A stretch of 48,339 bases of DNA from JAHJDO01 sp964437505 (GTDB lineage Bacteria; JAHJDO01): the NCBI GenBank assembly GCA_964437505.1, contig CAYTGU010000013.1, positions 1 through 48,339 of the forward strand, in the 5' to 3' direction. The notes under the pieces were generated by a model that worked only from the letters and a program-made list of their open reading frames with translations, had not been told where the DNA came from and did no database searches. A program made the position numbers and the translations under genes. Every line of letters begins with the position of its first letter. Position 1 is the first letter of the stretch. Positions 47,291 through 48,339 of this stretch are shown piece after piece.

Positions 47291-47926
47291 TTAACTCTTC
47301 TTCTCAGCCTTTTCTATTGTCACAATTCCTTTACTCGCTCCGGGGATAGCCCCCTTTATAACTAATAAATTTTTCTCCTTATCCAACCGCACAATTTCGA
47401 GACTTTGTATAGTAACTCTCTTGTTTCCCATCTGTCCCGGCAATTTCTGTCCTTTAAATACACGCGAAGGAGAAGCGCTGGCGCCTATGGATCCGGGAGC
47501 TCTGTGAAACCTTGAACCATGAGACTTTGGTCCTCCTTTAAATCCCCACCGTTTTATTACACCAGCAAACCCCTTTCCTTTGGAGGTTCCACATACATCA
47601 ACAAAGCTTCCTTCTTCGAAAATATCAACATTTAGTTCCTGTCCCACTTTATAATCCTCAGTATTACTTACCCTGAATTCTCTTATATATCTCTTAGGCT
47701 TTACTTTTACCTTGCTGAATTTAGCCTTTAAAGATTTTGTTAATTTCTTTTCCTTTATATCCTCATAGCCTAACTGAACAGCATCATATCCTTCTTGATC
47801 TGATATCTTTTTTTGCAAAACAACACAGGGTCCAGCTTCAATCAAAGTAACGGGTACAACTTCTCCCATATTTCCAAAAATCTGCGTCATTCCTACTTTT
47901 TTACCTATTAATCCAGATAACATCAC
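47291..47926 (-). CDS. rplC: 50S ribosomal protein L3
   Basis: 211 residues; L-I-G-K-K-V-G-M-T-Q-I-F at the start, and the R-W-G-F-K-G-G-P-K-S-H-G-S extension reaches the peptidyl-transferase centre. Early assembly protein. Confidence 0.97.
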   Translation of the reverse strand: MMLSGLIGKKVGMTQIFGNMGEVVPVTLIEAGPCVVLQKKISDQEGYDAVQLGYEDIKEKKLTKSLKAKFSKVKVKPKRYIREFRVSNTEDYKVGQELNVDIFEEGSFVDVCGTSKGKGFAGVIKRWGFKGGPKSHGSRFHRAPGSIGASASPSRVFKGQKLPGQMGNKRVTIQSLEIVRLDKEKNLLVIKGAIPGASKGIVTIEKAEKKS

Positions 47927-47932
47927 AATCTC

Positions 47933-48241
47933 CTATAATTTAACCTCAGCATCAACCCCGGACGGTAAGTCAAGCTTCATCAATGCATCCACGGTCTTAG
48001 GAGTTGGATTTATAATATCTATCAGCCTTTTGTGTGTTCTTATTTCAAACTGTTCCCGCGATTTTTTATCAACATGAGGTGATCTCAGTACTGTAAATCT
48101 TTCTTTCCCTGTAGGTAATGGAATCGGACCTATAACAACAGCGCCTGTTTTCTCAACCGTTTTAACTATTTCCTTAACAGATTGGTCAAGCAATCTGTGG
48201 TCATTGGCTTTTAACCTTACTCTTATCTTTTCCTTTGGCAT
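47933..48241 (-). CDS. rpsJ: 30S ribosomal protein S10
   Basis: 102 residues; I-R-V-R-L-K-A-N-D-H-R-L-L-D, G-P-I-P-L-P-T-G and R-T-H-K-R-L-I-D-I are typical. Also NusE in antitermination. It follows tuf by 41 bp, the usual str-S10 junction. Confidence 0.97.
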   Translation of the reverse strand: MPKEKIRVRLKANDHRLLDQSVKEIVKTVEKTGAVVIGPIPLPTGKERFTVLRSPHVDKKSREQFEIRTHKRLIDIINPTPKTVDALMKLDLPSGVDAEVKL

Positions 48242-48282
48242 TTCGCTATCCTTAAATTCAGAAAGTCGGATAAATTCGACCC

Positions 48283-48339
48283 CTACTTAATAATTTTAGA
48301 TACAACACCAGCACCTACTGTCCTTCCTCCCTCTCTTAT
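48283..48339 (-). CDS. tuf: Elongation factor Tu, C-terminal end only
   Basis: Only the last 18 codons and the stop lie in the window. They read I-R-E-G-G-R-T-V-G-A-G-V-V-S-K-I-I-K, the highly conserved EF-Tu C-terminus. The gene runs off the right edge on the minus strand, and its place before rpsJ is the usual one. Confidence 0.93.
   Translation of the reverse strand: MREGGRTVGAGVVSKIIK

Noticed and set aside
34016..48241. Many antisense reading frames of 60-180 codons in the ribosomal cluster
   Set aside because: They mirror strongly conserved ribosomal genes, have no ribosome sites or recognisable domains, and arise from codon bias.

Overview
The window is about 48 kb of AT-rich, densely packed DNA. 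It suggests an anaerobic, diderm (Gram-negative-type) bacterium from a poorly cultivated phylum. The evidence is LptF/LptG and an MCE/Mla lipid transport cassette (outer membrane); many Fe-S or cysteine-based enzymes (NadA, LarE, ferredoxin-EtfA, a desulforedoxin-like miniprotein); zinc-ribbon forms of S4, S14, L24 and Adk; and very short intergenic gaps. An Omnitrophota-like lineage would fit, but I cannot prove it from sequence alone. There is no rRNA, CRISPR array, prophage or insertion sequence. Mobile-element traces are limited to small palindromic or simple repeats inside genes.

Layout. (1) 1-3426: 3' part of a phosphohexomutase whose tail carries two palindromic repeats; a VIT/CCC1-like membrane protein; an ArsP/YraQ-type permease with a mini-thioredoxin; then a self-contained unit (promoter, 52-codon Cys-rich desulforedoxin-like gene, hairpin terminator). 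(2) 3466-8490: a tightly overlapping sulfur-trafficking operon of DUF1858 protein, CysK, LarE, NifS, MnmA and NadA. (3) 8561-11533: an ABC-2 exporter with a helical-repeat protein, then an opposite-strand ABC ATPase that has lost its catalytic residues. (4) 11549-16882: divergent promoters, a nucleotidyltransferase/beta-helix protein, and two envelope TPR proteins (TPR-CBM9 and DUF2341-PA14-PKD-TPR). (5) 16930-22471: tRNA-His and tRNA-Arg run directly into mlaE, a PilZ-MlaF fusion, an MCE protein, lptF and lptG, a lipid and LPS trafficking unit. (6) 31926 down to 22478, minus strand: a six-gene cluster encoding a giant M28-like/FtsX fusion, an OPT transporter, a PqqD-like protein, a minimal FtsX permease, a LolD-like ATPase and a GAF-GGDEF diguanylate cyclase. 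(7) 48339 down to 31959, minus strand: tuf (3' end), the S10-spc-alpha ribosomal supercluster with secY, adk, infA and rpoA, then ferredoxin-EtfA, FtsY and a small membrane protein.

How the genes work together. Region 2 would make cysteine, release its sulfur as persulfide, and use it for tRNA thiolation and probably Fe-S or NAD-related enzymes. Region 5 would move phospholipid and LPS across the envelope. Its ATPase carries a c-di-GMP-binding PilZ domain, and the cluster converging on it ends with a c-di-GMP synthase, so lipid transport may be under second-messenger control. Region 6 is the best candidate for an undescribed system: a peptide-related envelope transporter built from two unequal FtsX subunits. 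One subunit carries a peptidase-like domain that has lost its metal and catalytic residues. It is linked to an OPT peptide transporter and a PqqD-like (RiPP-recognition-like) protein.
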